64,000 nucleotides of DNA from Bog-159 sp963709155 (GTDB lineage: Bacteria; Acidobacteriota; Terriglobia; Bryobacterales; Bryobacteraceae). Below are positions 8,444 to 16,538 of the stretch, piece by piece. Below the pieces are notes generated by a model that was not told the origin of the DNA, did no database searches, and saw only the letters and a program-made list of their open reading frames with translations. Positions within the stretch are counted from its first letter, which is position 1. Every line of letters begins with the position of its first letter. Position numbers and translations under genes: made by a program. The DNA is taken from NCBI GenBank assembly GCA_963709155.1, contig CAVPVD010000005.1:62001-126000 (forward strand), in the 5' to 3' direction.

Positions 8444-9439
8444 ATGCAGAAACGCAAACTGGGAAATAGCGGCCTGGAAGTCTCGGCTCTCGGGCTCGGC
8501 TGCATGGGAATGAGCTTTTCGTACGGTCCGCCCAAAGACAAGCGGGAGATGACCACTCTGCTAAGGGCAGCCGTGGAACGCGGTATCACATTCTTCGACA
8601 CGGCAGAGGTCTACGGGCCATTCTTAAACGAGGAACTGTTGGGAGAAGCTCTGGCTCCCGTTCGCGACCAATTGGTGATCGCCACCAAATTCGGCTTCCA
8701 GGTGCAAGCCGGCGACAAGCCCGGTACGAGCGGATTGAACAGCAAGCCGGAACACATCAAGCAGGCGGTCGAGGGCTCGCTCAAACGGCTCAAGACAGAT
8801 GTCATCGACTTGCTCTATCAGCACCGGGTTGACCCGGACGTGCCCATCGAAGACGTGGCGGGAGCGGTGAAGGACTTGATTCAGGCGGGCAAAGTGAAGC
8901 ACTTCGGGCTATCCGAAGCCGGGGTGAAAACGATCCGGCGCGCCCACGCCGTGCAGCCGGTGACGGCTTTGCAGAGCGAATACTCGCTGTGGACCAGGAC
9001 TCCGGAGAAGGAAGTCATCCCGACGCTGGAGGAACTTGGAATCGGCATGGTGCCTTACAGCCCATTGGGCAAAGGCTTCCTCACAGGAAAAATGGACGAG
9101 AACACCAAGCTCGACAGCTCCGACTTCCGCAGCACCCTGCCGCGCTTCACGCCGGAGGCCCTGAAGGCGAACCAGGCCCTGATTCATCTGCTCGACAGCA
9201 TCGCGGGACGGAAGAAGGCGACGCCCGCGCAGATCGCACTCGCCTGGCTACTGGCGCAAAAGCCGTGGATGGTCCCGATCCCGGGCACTACGAAGCTGGC
9301 CCGGTTGGACGAGAATATCGGGGCCCTGGCAGTCGAACTCTCGCCGGACGATTTGCGCGACATTGAGGACGCGGCCGCGAAGATCACGGTCGAAGGGGCG
9401 CGGTATCCGGAAAAGCTGGAACGGATGACCGGCCGCTGA
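8444..9439 (+). CDS. Aldo/keto reductase
   Basis: 331 residues; reduces aldehydes or ketones with NADPH in the cytoplasm. A GGAAGGAG ribosome site sits 6-7 bases before the ATG. Catalytic residues are visible: Asp and Tyr in FFDTAEVYGP, Lys in VIATKFGF, His in LLYQHRVDPDVP. The cofactor region (YSPLGKGFLTGKM, and GTTKLARLDENIGA) matches the YakC/AKR13-like group. First gene of a three-gene operon with a cupin and an alcohol dehydrogenase, divergent from the AraC-type regulator. The set looks like an aldehyde detoxification unit. Confidence 0.95.
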   Translation: MQKRKLGNSGLEVSALGLGCMGMSFSYGPPKDKREMTTLLRAAVERGITFFDTAEVYGPFLNEELLGEALAPVRDQLVIATKFGFQVQAGDKPGTSGLNSKPEHIKQAVEGSLKRLKTDVIDLLYQHRVDPDVPIEDVAGAVKDLIQAGKVKHFGLSEAGVKTIRRAHAVQPVTALQSEYSLWTRTPEKEVIPTLEELGIGMVPYSPLGKGFLTGKMDENTKLDSSDFRSTLPRFTPEALKANQALIHLLDSIAGRKKATPAQIALAWLLAQKPWMVPIPGTTKLARLDENIGALAVELSPDDLRDIEDAAAKITVEGARYPEKLERMTGR

Positions 9440-9472
9440 AGCATGGGCAGCCGAAGGGAAGGAGTGCAGGAA

Positions 9473-9880
9473 ATGGAGATCAAAAGAGTAGGGTCACAAC
9501 CTTCCGCGAAGGGACCGCCGGAGTGGTTCACCGGCACCGTGCGGGTCGATCCGCTTTTTCAGGCGCCCGAGCCGGCCATGGTGCAGGGCGCCAGCGTGAC
9601 CTTCGAGCCGGGCGCGCGGACGGCATGGCATACACATCCGCTCGGGCAGACTCTGATCGTCACCGCCGGCTGCGGCCGGGCACAGCGCGAGGGCGGACCG
9701 GTCGAGGAGATCCGGCCGGGCGACGTGGTCTGGTTCGCGCCGGGCGAGCGGCACTGGCACGGGGCCGCGCCCACCACGGCCATGACGCATGTCGCGATTC
9801 AGGAAAAACTCAACGGTAAAGTAGTCGACTGGATGGAACAGGTCAGCGACGCACAATACCAGGGCCGAGCGGCGGCCTGA
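9473..9880 (+). CDS. Cupin-domain protein
   Basis: 135 residues. The ATG at 9473 is chosen over 9443 because GGAAGGAG precedes it by about 8 bases. Cupin motif 1 is seen in WHTHPLGQTLIV (two His), with motif 2 in RPGDVVWFAPGERHWHGA (His). Single-domain cupins of this kind, encoded next to aldo/keto reductases, are common, and are variously annotated as quercetin dioxygenase-like or carboxymuconolactone-associated; the activity is unknown. It lies 33 bases after the reductase and 24 before the dehydrogenase. Confidence 0.88.
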   Translation: MEIKRVGSQPSAKGPPEWFTGTVRVDPLFQAPEPAMVQGASVTFEPGARTAWHTHPLGQTLIVTAGCGRAQREGGPVEEIRPGDVVWFAPGERHWHGAAPTTAMTHVAIQEKLNGKVVDWMEQVSDAQYQGRAAA

Positions 9881-9904
9881 CGACAGTCATAGGAGCATTT
9901 ATCC

Positions 9905-10963
9905 ATGTACAACGCAAAGGCTTACTCCGCGCGCAGCGCGGCATCGGGGCTGGCCTCGACGACGGTTGAGCGTCGCGAGGCAAACGAACATGACGTACAG
10001 ATCGAGATTTTATTCTGCGGTATCTGCCACTCGGACCTGCACCAGGTGAGGAACGAGTGGAAGAGCGTGATGCCGACGGTTTACCCATGTGTTCCGGGTC
10101 ACGAGATCGTGGGCCGCGTCAGCAAGGTCGGCGCGGCGGTCAACAAGTTCAAGCCGGGAGACCTGGCGTCGGTGGGGTGCCTGGTCGATTCCGATGGCAC
10201 CTGCCCGGAGTGCCAGGCCGGCCTCGAGCAGTTCTGCGCGAACGCGACCCTCACCTACAATGCGCCGGACAGGCACCTGGGAGGCGTCACGTATGGCGGC
10301 TATTCCGATAGCATCGTGGTCGATGAACGGTTCGTTCTGCATGTCCCATCCAACCTGGATCTGGCCGGAGCCGCGCCACTGCTCTGCGCCGGAATCACCA
10401 CCTACTCACCCATGCGCCACTGGGGCGTCGGCAAAGGCAAAAAGGCCGGCGTGGTGGGGCTCGGCGGGCTGGGCCACATGGGCGTGAAATTCGCGCATGC
10501 ACTAGGAGCGCACGTGGTTGTTTTCACGACTTCGCCCGGGAAGAAGGAAGACGCGCTGCGGCTGGGGGCCGATGAAGTGGTGATCTCCCGCAATGCGGAC
10601 GAGATGCAAAAGCACGCCGGCAGCTTCGATTTCATCCTGGACGCCGTCTCCGCGGCCCACGACGTCAACGCTTACATTCAACTGCTGCGGCGAGACGGCA
10701 ACATTACGCTCGTGGGGGCGCCGGAGAAGCCGCTGAGCATTCCTGTATTCGGGCTGATCATGAAACGCCGCAGCCTTTCCGGGTCGCCGATTGGCGGCAT
10801 TCCCGAGACGCAGGAGATGCTCAATTTCTGCGGCACACACAACATCACCGCGGATGTCGAAGTGATCCCGATCCAGAAGGTCAACGAAGCTTACGAGAGA
10901 CTGGTTAAGGCCGATGTGAAGTACCGCTTTTCGATTGATATGGCTTCTCTTAAATCGGAATAA
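9905..10963 (+). CDS. Zinc-dependent NAD(P)-alcohol dehydrogenase (YahK/cinnamyl alcohol dehydrogenase type)
   Basis: 352 residues, with a TAGGAG ribosome site upstream of the ATG. Catalytic zinc ligands: Cys in FCGICHSDLHQ and the GHE of CVPGHEIVGRV. Structural zinc cysteines lie in DGTCPECQAGLEQFC. The Rossmann motif is GLGGLGHMGVKFAHALG. The family reduces aldehydes with NADPH, often aromatic or short-chain ones. As the last gene of the AraC-controlled operon, it would act with the aldo/keto reductase to remove reactive aldehydes. Confidence 0.94.
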   Translation: MYNAKAYSARSAASGLASTTVERREANEHDVQIEILFCGICHSDLHQVRNEWKSVMPTVYPCVPGHEIVGRVSKVGAAVNKFKPGDLASVGCLVDSDGTCPECQAGLEQFCANATLTYNAPDRHLGGVTYGGYSDSIVVDERFVLHVPSNLDLAGAAPLLCAGITTYSPMRHWGVGKGKKAGVVGLGGLGHMGVKFAHALGAHVVVFTTSPGKKEDALRLGADEVVISRNADEMQKHAGSFDFILDAVSAAHDVNAYIQLLRRDGNITLVGAPEKPLSIPVFGLIMKRRSLSGSPIGGIPETQEMLNFCGTHNITADVEVIPIQKVNEAYERLVKADVKYRFSIDMASLKSE

Positions 10964-10972
10964 GCCGGCTGA

Positions 10973-11020
10973 GCGGGACTTAAAAAAGTCCCGCCGGCAC
11001 GCTGAAGCGTGCGCCACGAG
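10973..11020. repeat. Double palindrome repeat, family 1, copy A
   Basis: GCGGGACTT/AAGTCCCGC hairpin (loop lengthened by A residues) directly abutting a GCACGCT-GA-AGCGTGC hairpin, ending GCGCCACGAG. Lies between the convergent dehydrogenase and S9 peptidase genes. Confidence 0.8.
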
Positions 11021-11036
11021 TCCTCCAAAAAGGCGG

Positions 11037-13199
11037 CTAGTCGATGTCGTAGGTGTGGATGTCCTGGCCCTCCAGGTATTTGTCGAACCAGGCCACGATG
11101 TGCTGTAAGCGCTCGACGCGGTGGACGGGTTTGCCGGAGCGGGACAATTCGTGCGACTCGCCCGGGAAGCGCACCATCACCACGGGCTTCTTCAGGTATT
11201 TCAGGGCACGGAACATCTGCTCGCCGCCCGCGCCGGGAGGCGTCCGAAAATCGGACTCGCCCTCGATCAGCATCAGCGGCGTCGTGATTTTGTCGACGTA
11301 AGTGATCGGCGAGCGGGCTTTGAAGTCGGCTTCCTGTTCCCAAGGCGCGCCACGGAACCAGAAGGGCGTGAACAGCGTGAAATCGGCGGTGTACCAGAAG
11401 TCGCGCCAGTCGGCGATAGAGCGCTGCGAGACGGCGGCTTTGAAGCGGGTGGTATGGCCGATGGTCCAGTTGGTGAGGACGCCACCGCCGCTGCCGCCGG
11501 TGACGCCGAGCTTGGCGGGGTCCACCCAGCCGCGCGCGATCAGCTCGTCAACGCCCGCCATCAGATCTTTGAAATCGTCGCCGGGATAGGCGTATTGGAT
11601 GACGTTGCCGAAATCCTGGCCGTAACTGGTGCTACCGCGGGGATTCGGGTAGAGCACGATGTAGCCTTTGGCGGCCATCCACTGAAATTCATGGTCGAAG
11701 GTGTAGCCGTAAGCGGCGTGCGGGCCGCCATGGATATCGAGGATCAGCGGGTATTTAGTGCCGGGTTTGAAATCGGGCGGGCGCTGCACCCAGGCTTGAA
11801 TGCGGCGTCCATCGAAGCTCTTGTACCAGATCATTTCGGGTTCGGATAGATCGAGGCCGGAAAACAAATCGTCATTGATGTGGGTGAGGCGATCGAGCCG
11901 ACCGGATGGGACGTCGAGCAGGTAAAGATCGCCGATGTTCGTGGGCGTCGAAATGAGGACGGCGGCTTTCGATCCATCGGGCGTGGCGCTATAGGAAAAG
12001 AGATCGTGATCGCCGGTGGTGAGGGGCGAGACTTTGCCGGTCCCGGCGTCGATGCGTTTAAGATTCGCGCGGCCTTCTTCGGCGGAGTCGACAAAGATCG
12101 TGCGGCCATCGGCGCTCCAGTAAGGTTTGGACGGGGCGGAGCCGCGCGGCGGCGCTTGATCGCCACCCACGCCGCCGCCGATATCGAAATCATAGTCCGC
12201 GGTGAGATTGCGGGGCGGATCTCCGGGTTCAGTGGATGTGATGAAGAGGTCCGGCTGGCTGTAAGAACGCTGCGGAACTCCAGCGGCATGGTTGATCGAA
12301 CCGACGAAGGCGATCCGGCTGCCGTCGGGGCTGAGCGAGAGGGCGTGGATGGGCCCATCGATGGCGGCGATTTTGGCGAGGCCGCCGCCGGCGGCGTTGA
12401 CGGTATAGATTTCATCGTGTGGCGGCTCGTAATACGGCTCGCGCACGCGGTTGGATGTGAAATAGATTTTCGAGCCATCGCGCGACCAGACGATTTCCGA
12501 CTCGCTGAACTCGCCGGTGGTGATTTGGACGGCCTTCTGTGCGGCCGCCAGGGATGCGGGCACGGGCACGGTCCAGATGTGCGCGGGGCGATCGGGCTCT
12601 TCGTAGCCTTCGCCATTCATGCGGTAGGCGGCTTTGACGATGACGCGGACATCGCTTTCGGCTTCGTCTTTGCCTTCATCTTTGGCGTCCTTTTTCTTGT
12701 CGAAATCCTTGGCGCGGGTGGTGGAGAGGAAAGCGATGGACTGGCCGTTGGGAGCCCAGGCCAAGCCGCTGGCGCCTTTGGGCATCTCGGTGAGGGGGCG
12801 GGCTTCGCCGCCATCGAGGGAGAGCAGATAGATTTGCGCGGGTTGGGGCTTGCCGTCTTTGTCCTTTTGGTCGGGTGCGCGCAGGAAGGCGAGGGTGCGG
12901 CCGTCGGGCGACCAGCGCGGGTTGGCGTCGTGAGTGCCGGCGGTCAGCGGCCGCGCGGACCCGCCCGCAGCACTGCCGTTCGCCGCGACGATCCACAGCG
13001 AGGTTTCGTAGCTATCGTGTTTGGCATTCACGACGACGCGGGTGTAGACGATTCTTGCGCCATCCGGGGAGATTTGCGGGGCGGCGATCCAACGGAAGGC
13101 GTAGAGGTCGGTTTCCGTGATAGGGCGTTTGGCGGCGGAGAACGCCGGGATGAGCAAAAGGCAGGCCGAGAGAGGGATTGTTGCACGCATATGTTGCAT
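11037..13199 (-). CDS. S9-family serine peptidase (acylaminoacyl/dipeptidyl peptidase type), exported
   Basis: 720 residues from ATG 13199 (a second ATG lies at 13190); a signal peptide follows (ATIPLSACLLLIPAFSAA). The N-terminal two thirds form a TolB-like beta-propeller with repeated SPDG motifs (ISPDGARIVYTR, WSPDGRTLAF, LSPDGSRIAFVG). The C-terminal alpha/beta-hydrolase carries the nucleophile in GGSGGG (Ser codon near 11490), the Asp in EGESDFRTPPGAGEQ and the His in FPGESHELSRSGKP. It would cleave short peptides in the periplasm. An acidic, Lys-rich insert (DFDKKKDAKDEGKDEAES) lies in the propeller. Confidence 0.93.
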   Translation of the reverse strand: MQHMRATIPLSACLLLIPAFSAAKRPITETDLYAFRWIAAPQISPDGARIVYTRVVVNAKHDSYETSLWIVAANGSAAGGSARPLTAGTHDANPRWSPDGRTLAFLRAPDQKDKDGKPQPAQIYLLSLDGGEARPLTEMPKGASGLAWAPNGQSIAFLSTTRAKDFDKKKDAKDEGKDEAESDVRVIVKAAYRMNGEGYEEPDRPAHIWTVPVPASLAAAQKAVQITTGEFSESEIVWSRDGSKIYFTSNRVREPYYEPPHDEIYTVNAAGGGLAKIAAIDGPIHALSLSPDGSRIAFVGSINHAAGVPQRSYSQPDLFITSTEPGDPPRNLTADYDFDIGGGVGGDQAPPRGSAPSKPYWSADGRTIFVDSAEEGRANLKRIDAGTGKVSPLTTGDHDLFSYSATPDGSKAAVLISTPTNIGDLYLLDVPSGRLDRLTHINDDLFSGLDLSEPEMIWYKSFDGRRIQAWVQRPPDFKPGTKYPLILDIHGGPHAAYGYTFDHEFQWMAAKGYIVLYPNPRGSTSYGQDFGNVIQYAYPGDDFKDLMAGVDELIARGWVDPAKLGVTGGSGGGVLTNWTIGHTTRFKAAVSQRSIADWRDFWYTADFTLFTPFWFRGAPWEQEADFKARSPITYVDKITTPLMLIEGESDFRTPPGAGGEQMFRALKYLKKPVVMVRFPGESHELSRSGKPVHRVERLQHIVAWFDKYLEGQDIHTYDID

Positions 13200-13216
13200 T
13201 AGAGCATACGCCGCAA

Positions 13217-13260
13217 GCGGGACTTGAAAGTCCCGCCAGCACGCTGAAGCGTGCGCCACG
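13217..13260. repeat. Double palindrome repeat, family 1, copy B
   Basis: GCGGGACTT-G-AAAGTCCCGC hairpin followed at once by the GCACGCT/AGCGTGC hairpin. This copy sits between divergent genes, only 17 bases from the peptidase start, so it is not simply a terminator. Confidence 0.8.
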
Positions 13261-13295
13261 TTTGCGGATCGGTTCATAATGAAAACGGTATCGCT

Positions 13296-15173
13296 ATGAA
13301 GCTCACTCGCAGACAGTTTGTGGCGGCTTCCGCCATGGCTCCGCTGGCCGTGACGGGCAAAGCCGGGTCCGTGAAGGACTCCGTCGAAGCGCAAGCGCGG
13401 CCTTTCGACCCCGGCAGCGTACATCTGATCGACCGGGCGCTGGCCGAACTGACGGAGCGCAACCGCGAGTTTCTGCAGGGGCTGGAGACCGACCGGCTGC
13501 TGCACACGTTCCGGCTGACGGCGGGGTTGCCCACCTCGGCGGACCCGCTGGGCGGCTGGGAGAAGCCGAATGTCGAATTGCGGGGACATTTCACCGGACA
13601 TTTTCTGTCGGCGTGCGCGCTGATGGCGGCGGGCTCGGGCGATACCATGCTGCGGGGCCGGGGCAGCCTGATGGTCGCGGAACTGGCGAAGTGCCAGAAG
13701 GCCAACGGTAATGGCTACCTGAGCGCATTTCCGCCCTCATTTTTCGATCGGCTGAAGGCCGGCGAGAAGGTATGGGCGCCCTGGTACACGTTGCACAAGA
13801 TCATGGCCGGCCTGCTGGACATGTACGTCCTGGCGCGCGACGAACAGGCGCTCGATGTGCTGAGCGGCATGGCGGGATGGACCAAACGATGGACCGACGG
13901 GCTGGACGACGCAGCCATGGCCCGGGTGCTCAACGTCGAATTCGGCGGCATGAACGAGGTGCTCTATAATCTGTACGGGATCACGGGCGCGAAGGAGCAT
14001 GCCGACACCGCCCACCGCTTCGACCACGAGCGTATCTTCGGTCCGCTGGCGGAGGGGCGCGACGAATTGAAGGGACTGCACGTGAATACGCAGATCCCCA
14101 AAATCATCGGGGCAGCGCGGCGCTATGAGCTGACGGGCGACCCGCGCTACCGGCGCATTGCGGAATTCTTCTGGACACAGGTGACCCAGCACCGCGCCTA
14201 CGCCACCGGCGGCACCAGCAACGACGAGCACTGGCGCAGCGATCCGGACAAACTGGCGTCCGAGCTGGGTTACTCGACCGAGGAGTGTTGCTGCACCTAC
14301 AACATGCTGAAGCTGACGCGGCACTTGTTCGGGTGGTCGCCGGAGGCACGCTATTTCGACTATTACGAACGCGCGCTATTCAACGGCATTCTGGGAACCA
14401 TGAATCCGAAAGACGGGCTGACCATGTACTATGTGCCGTTGGCCACGGGATATTGGAAGGTGTTCGCGAGTCCGCGCGGATCGTTCTGGTGCTGCACCGG
14501 GACGGGTGTCGAGTCGTTTTCGAAGCTGGCCGACAGCATCTATTTCCACGATAAAGACGGCGTATATGTGAACCTGTTCGTTTCCTCCGATCTGGATTGG
14601 GAGGAGAAGGGCCTGCGCATCCGCCAGGAATCGGGGCTCGCGAGCCGCCACGAAACGCGGGTGCGGGTGTTGACGGCTAAACCGGCGAAGCTGATTGTGC
14701 GCATTCGCGAGCCTTATTGGACGGACGGCAAGATGACCGTTTCGGTGAATGGGCAACCGGCGGCGGCGGTGCGCGCGGGCGGCTACTTCGCGGTGGACCG
14801 CATATGGGAAAACGGAGACGAACTGCGGGCCACGCTGCCGATGGCTCTGCATGCGCATGCGATGCCCGACGACGACACGCTGCAGGCCATCATGTACGGT
14901 CCATTTGTGCTGGCGGGGGACCTGGGCCGCGAGGGCCTGACCGAGGGGATGCGGCGCGGGGGTGACAACCCTCCGGAAATGGCGGCGCCGCCGGCGGCGC
15001 CGGAATTCGTGGCCGGGTCGCGCGATCCGCGGTCATGGATCGAGCCGGCCGGCAAAATGCCCATCACGTTCCGGACCAAGGAACAGAGCCGGGATATCAC
15101 CATGGTGCCGCTGAGCCGGATTATCGATCAACGGTATGGCGTTTATTGGCGGGTGAAGCCGAAGCAGGCGTAA
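13296..15173 (+). CDS. GH127-like glycoside hydrolase (DUF1680), Tat-type export signal
   Basis: 625 residues from the ATG at 13296. The N-terminus has the twin-arginine motif RRQFVAASAMAPLAV. The family includes beta-L-arabinofuranosidases that use a zinc-bound cysteine nucleophile; the matching cysteine clusters are TEECCCTYNMLKL and SFWCCTGTGVESFSK. The (alpha/alpha)6 barrel region includes AGLLDMYVLARDEQALDV and ATGGTSNDEHW. It would release L-arabinose from plant or root glycans in the periplasm. Related families (GH146, other DUF1680) cannot be excluded. Confidence 0.9.
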   Translation: MKLTRRQFVAASAMAPLAVTGKAGSVKDSVEAQARPFDPGSVHLIDRALAELTERNREFLQGLETDRLLHTFRLTAGLPTSADPLGGWEKPNVELRGHFTGHFLSACALMAAGSGDTMLRGRGSLMVAELAKCQKANGNGYLSAFPPSFFDRLKAGEKVWAPWYTLHKIMAGLLDMYVLARDEQALDVLSGMAGWTKRWTDGLDDAAMARVLNVEFGGMNEVLYNLYGITGAKEHADTAHRFDHERIFGPLAEGRDELKGLHVNTQIPKIIGAARRYELTGDPRYRRIAEFFWTQVTQHRAYATGGTSNDEHWRSDPDKLASELGYSTEECCCTYNMLKLTRHLFGWSPEARYFDYYERALFNGILGTMNPKDGLTMYYVPLATGYWKVFASPRGSFWCCTGTGVESFSKLADSIYFHDKDGVYVNLFVSSDLDWEEKGLRIRQESGLASRHETRVRVLTAKPAKLIVRIREPYWTDGKMTVSVNGQPAAAVRAGGYFAVDRIWENGDELRATLPMALHAHAMPDDDTLQAIMYGPFVLAGDLGREGLTEGMRRGGDNPPEMAAPPAAPEFVAGSRDPRSWIEPAGKMPITFRTKEQSRDITMVPLSRIIDQRYGVYWRVKPKQA

Positions 15174-15193
15174 GGCGCGAAGGATGGCCAAAG

Positions 15194-16522
15194 CTACTTC
15201 ACCTTCTTGGCTTTCTGATCGGCGCCCCCCTGGTGCAGGATCAGAGCGTCCTTCAGGAACGAAACGCGGGCATCCACGACCTTCAGGAAGAACTCCGTTT
15301 CGGACTGGGCGAAGACCTCAAGCCGAGGCTGGCCGGTGGCCTGGATGAAAAGACGTTCCCCCTGGCGCGTCACCGCGATTTTGAAGGCGGAGTTCAGCTC
15401 ATATTCGCCGACATAACGCTGCAGGACGGCCGCATCGACCTGCTGCTCTTTCTGGAAGGTGGCGGCCGGAAAACGGCTGTCCAGAATATGGTTGCCGAGG
15501 TCGTCGTTATCGAGGAAAGTGTTGCACAGCACCACGACCCCTTCCTTCTTCACGGGATTGAAACCGACGAACGAGCGATAGCCGAAAGTGCCGCCGTTGT
15601 GCCACCAGATGCGCGTATCGAGCTTAGTGACGAGATGCCATGCCATACCGATTTCCACGTCAGGCATGCCGGTTTCCTTTTTCAAGGAGCGCATGCGGCG
15701 CATGGCGGCCTTGAGTGGGGAGTCGGTCAACTCCAGGTTGGCGGCGAGGAACTTCAGCATGTCGTTCACCGTGGAGCGCACCGCGCCGCATCCGGCGAGC
15801 ACGCCGAAATCCCAGTTCTTAGCGGGGGCCAGCGATGCATCGTATCCAGGGGCGAGACGCCTTTTCTGCGATTCCGAGAGGGTGATGGAGGTGCTGCGCA
15901 TGCCTAACGGCTCGAAGATCCGGGTGCGCAGCAAATCTTCGTAGCTCATGCCCGCCTTGAGAGCCAACGCGTGGCCCAGCAGACCGGCGCCGAGGTTGGA
16001 ATACTCATATTGCTCGCCTGGATAGCGCGTCAGGGTATAGCGGGAAAGGAAATCGTACAGCTTGGGAGCGTCGTAATCGGCGTATGGATTCGCCGGATCG
16101 GCGGGCTTGAGGTTATCCGGGAGACGCGGCAGGCCGGACATTTGCATCGAGAGATCCAGCAGGGTGATTTGGCGCCCTCCGCGGCTAGGCACGGTGACGG
16201 AAGCGGGGAGAAACTTGGAAACCGGATCGTCCGCCTGGACTTCGCCCCTTTCGATCATGTCGGCGAGGATCAGGGAGGTAAAAACCTTAGTGATCGAACC
16301 GATTTCGTAAACCGTGGCGCCGTCGGGTTGTTGTGCGGCGTCGAGCGATACTTTGCCGCTGGAGATGACCTGGCTCCCCGTGGCATCGATAACGCCTGTG
16401 ACGATGCCCACCGCCCTTCCGCTCTCCACGCGGTTGGCCATGATGGAGCGAATTTCGGCGATTTCAGCGGCGCGCAAGCTCATGGCGGAGGCGATCATCA
16501 TCGCGACCCATCGGTACTTCAT
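15194..16522 (-). CDS. Serine hydrolase of the class C beta-lactamase / penicillin-binding fold
   Basis: 442 residues with an N-terminal signal peptide (ASAMSLRAA). Active-site motifs are complete: SITK at residues 76-79 (SxxK), YSN at 174-176 (YxN), and HNGG at 308-311 (the KTG-like position). The last about 100 residues form an extra beta-rich domain (YVGEYELNSAFKIAVTRQGERLFIQATG) seen in many exported serine hydrolases. Possible roles are esterase, D-amino peptidase or peptidoglycan peptidase. It follows the ADOP permease gene by 16 bases on the same strand, so the two are probably cotranscribed. Confidence 0.92.
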   Translation of the reverse strand: MKYRWVAMMIASAMSLRAAEIAEIRSIMANRVESGRAVGIVTGVIDATGSQVISSGKVSLDAAQQPDGATVYEIGSITKVFTSLILADMIERGEVQADDPVSKFLPASVTVPSRGGRQITLLDLSMQMSGLPRLPDNLKPADPANPYADYDAPKLYDFLSRYTLTRYPGEQYEYSNLGAGLLGHALALKAGMSYEDLLRTRIFEPLGMRSTSITLSESQKRRLAPGYDASLAPAKNWDFGVLAGCGAVRSTVNDMLKFLAANLELTDSPLKAAMRRMRSLKKETGMPDVEIGMAWHLVTKLDTRIWWHNGGTFGYRSFVGFNPVKKEGVVVLCNTFLDNDDLGNHILDSRFPAATFQKEQQVDAAVLQRYVGEYELNSAFKIAVTRQGERLFIQATGQPRLEVFAQSETEFFLKVVDARVSFLKDALILHQGGADQKAKKVK

Positions 16523-16538
16523 TCCCTCACGCTATCAC

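Noticed and set aside
11880..13202. 440-codon plus-strand frame opposite the S9 peptidase
   Set aside because: Composition is Gly/Ala/Asp-rich and the opposite strand carries the complete catalytic triad and propeller motifs.
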